Made by a program: the position numbers and the translations under genes | Assembly (NCBI GenBank): GCA_902825965.1 | Contig: CADEDA010000009.1 | Location: 1-64,000 of the forward strand | Reading direction: 5' to 3' | Source: an uncultured Gemmatimonadota bacterium | GTDB lineage: Bacteria; Gemmatimonadota; Gemmatimonadetes; Gemmatimonadales; Gemmatimonadaceae | DNA: 64,000 bases | In this document: piece after piece, positions 63,371-64,000 of the stretch | Layout: each line of letters begins with the position of its first letter | Position numbering within the stretch: position 1 is the stretch's first letter | Notes under the pieces: generated by a model | The model's database searches: none | Told to the model about the DNA's origin: nothing | Seen by the model: only the letters and a program-made list of their open reading frames with translations

Positions 63371-64000
63371 CCACACCGCGACTGTGGGAACGCCCCGATC
63401 CCGCGCTGGCGGCAGCCGGCATCGAGGGCGAGACGGTCGTGGCACGCGTACGCGTGCTGGTGATGGCACTGTTGCTCATCGCGCCGATCTACAACCTGGT
63501 GCAGGACCCGACGCTGCCGATGTACCGCACCGGTTTCGCGGTCACCGCGGCGGCGAACCTCATCGCCCTGGTGATCTGGTGGTACGTGGAGCGGCGCACC
63601 TGGCAGCCGTGGATCGGGTTCGCGTCGAGCAGCTTCGACGTCACCGTGGTCTCGCTCGGGCTCCTGAGCTTCTTCCTCGTGGCCTCGCCGCTGGTGGCGC
63701 TCAACTCCAAGGTCACGTTCGAGATGTATTTCCTCGCGATCCTCGCGACCAGCCTCCGCTACGACGCGCGCATCTGCATCGTCGCGGGTGCGCTGGCCGT
63801 GGCGCAGTACGGTGGCATGTGGGCCGCGGGGGTGCAGGGCTTCGACCTGCACGATCCCGCGTACGTCGCCGAGGCCGGCCCGTATCTGCCGGTGGACCTC
63901 GCGACACGGCTGCTCCTGCTCGGCATCGCGACGTTGGTGGCGGTGACCATCGTGCGGCGGGCGCAGCGCCTGCTCTACCTCGCGGCCCGCGACCGCCTGA
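63367..64000 (+). CDS. Multi-TM sensor protein, 5' part (possible diguanylate cyclase or similar)
   Basis: The window ends inside this gene. 211 residues are visible from GTG 63367, overlapping the kinase stop (GTGA). They show about six membrane helices (RVLVMALLLIAPIYNLV, FAVTAAANLIALVIWW, VVSLGLLSFFLVASPLVA, MYFLAILATSL, IVAGALAVAQYGGM, LLLLGIATLVAVTIVR), then LLYLAARDRL. That final string is how membrane-bound GGDEF (diguanylate cyclase) proteins often begin their output domain; adenylate cyclases or kinases with the same sensor are alternatives. Output class is therefore not settled. Confidence 0.65.
   Translation, partial: MTTPRLWERPDPALAAAGIEGETVVARVRVLVMALLLIAPIYNLVQDPTLPMYRTGFAVTAAANLIALVIWWYVERRTWQPWIGFASSSFDVTVVSLGLLSFFLVASPLVALNSKVTFEMYFLAILATSLRYDARICIVAGALAVAQYGGMWAAGVQGFDLHDPAYVAEAGPYLPVDLATRLLLLGIATLVAVTIVRRAQRLLYLAARDRL

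Overview
The window looks like chromosomal DNA of a Gemmatimonadota-type bacterium (Gemmatimonas or a close relative). The reasons are a GC content near 70%, strong codon bias that leaves long spurious ORFs opposite nearly every gene, many secreted hydrolases and lipoproteins, three 'orphan' MacB/FtsX-type permeases, and LVIVD-type beta-propeller genes. This assignment is inference. I see no rRNA, tRNA, CRISPR array, transposase, integrase or phage gene, so this reads as ordinary, gene-dense chromosome (about 48 genes) rather than an island.

Layout. 1-818 is the 3' end of an LVIVD-type gene with a strong hairpin terminator. 1076-7447 is a likely operon: TonB-dependent receptor, TPR protein, LytS-type kinase and LytTR regulator (with start/stop overlaps), then a small outer-membrane barrel and a DNA glycosylase. 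7452-16087 holds a membrane protein divergent from argG, a secreted amidohydrolase, an S41-like protein, an orphan permease and a VanZ protein. 16106-24215 carries large surface proteases: a gluzincin/propeller/barrel protein, an M50 protease, and a tricorn-like protease coupled to an AlkD-like repair protein. 24335-29938 has an AraC regulator, a serine hydrolase, an RtcB-like remnant, two tandem paralogous secreted proteins and a small lipoprotein. 29987-36664 is rich in hydrolases: a duplicated M42 peptidase, an amidohydrolase, a subclass B3 metallo-beta-lactamase, a NylB-like hydrolase and a VOC protein. 36631-47548 includes a SARP-like regulator, lipoproteins, a divergent pair of orphan permeases and an M48 lipoprotein. 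47556-55930 includes a PQQ-type sugar dehydrogenase, a propeller protein, a DUF305-LVIVD pair and a DUF2723 membrane protein. The end (55934-64000) has a DUF1080 protein, an S9 peptidase, a three-gene coupled operon ending in DUF3465, a Ser/Thr kinase, and the start of a membrane protein probably leading into a GGDEF or similar output domain.

How it fits together. The set suggests a heterotroph that degrades peptides and oligomers outside the cytoplasm and takes products up through TonB-linked and orphan-permease systems. The receptor-TPR-LytS/LytTR operon is the clearest integrated unit. The most interesting signals are a recurring TAnnTT(T) promoter-like box placed so close to several starts that transcripts would be nearly leaderless; a sensor-tail module shared by the Ser/Thr kinase and a stand-alone membrane protein; an M42 peptidase whose N-terminal half has lost its metal ligands; and the fully overlapping three-gene operon with an 82-residue middle protein. 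I did not find a clearly new defence or mobile system.
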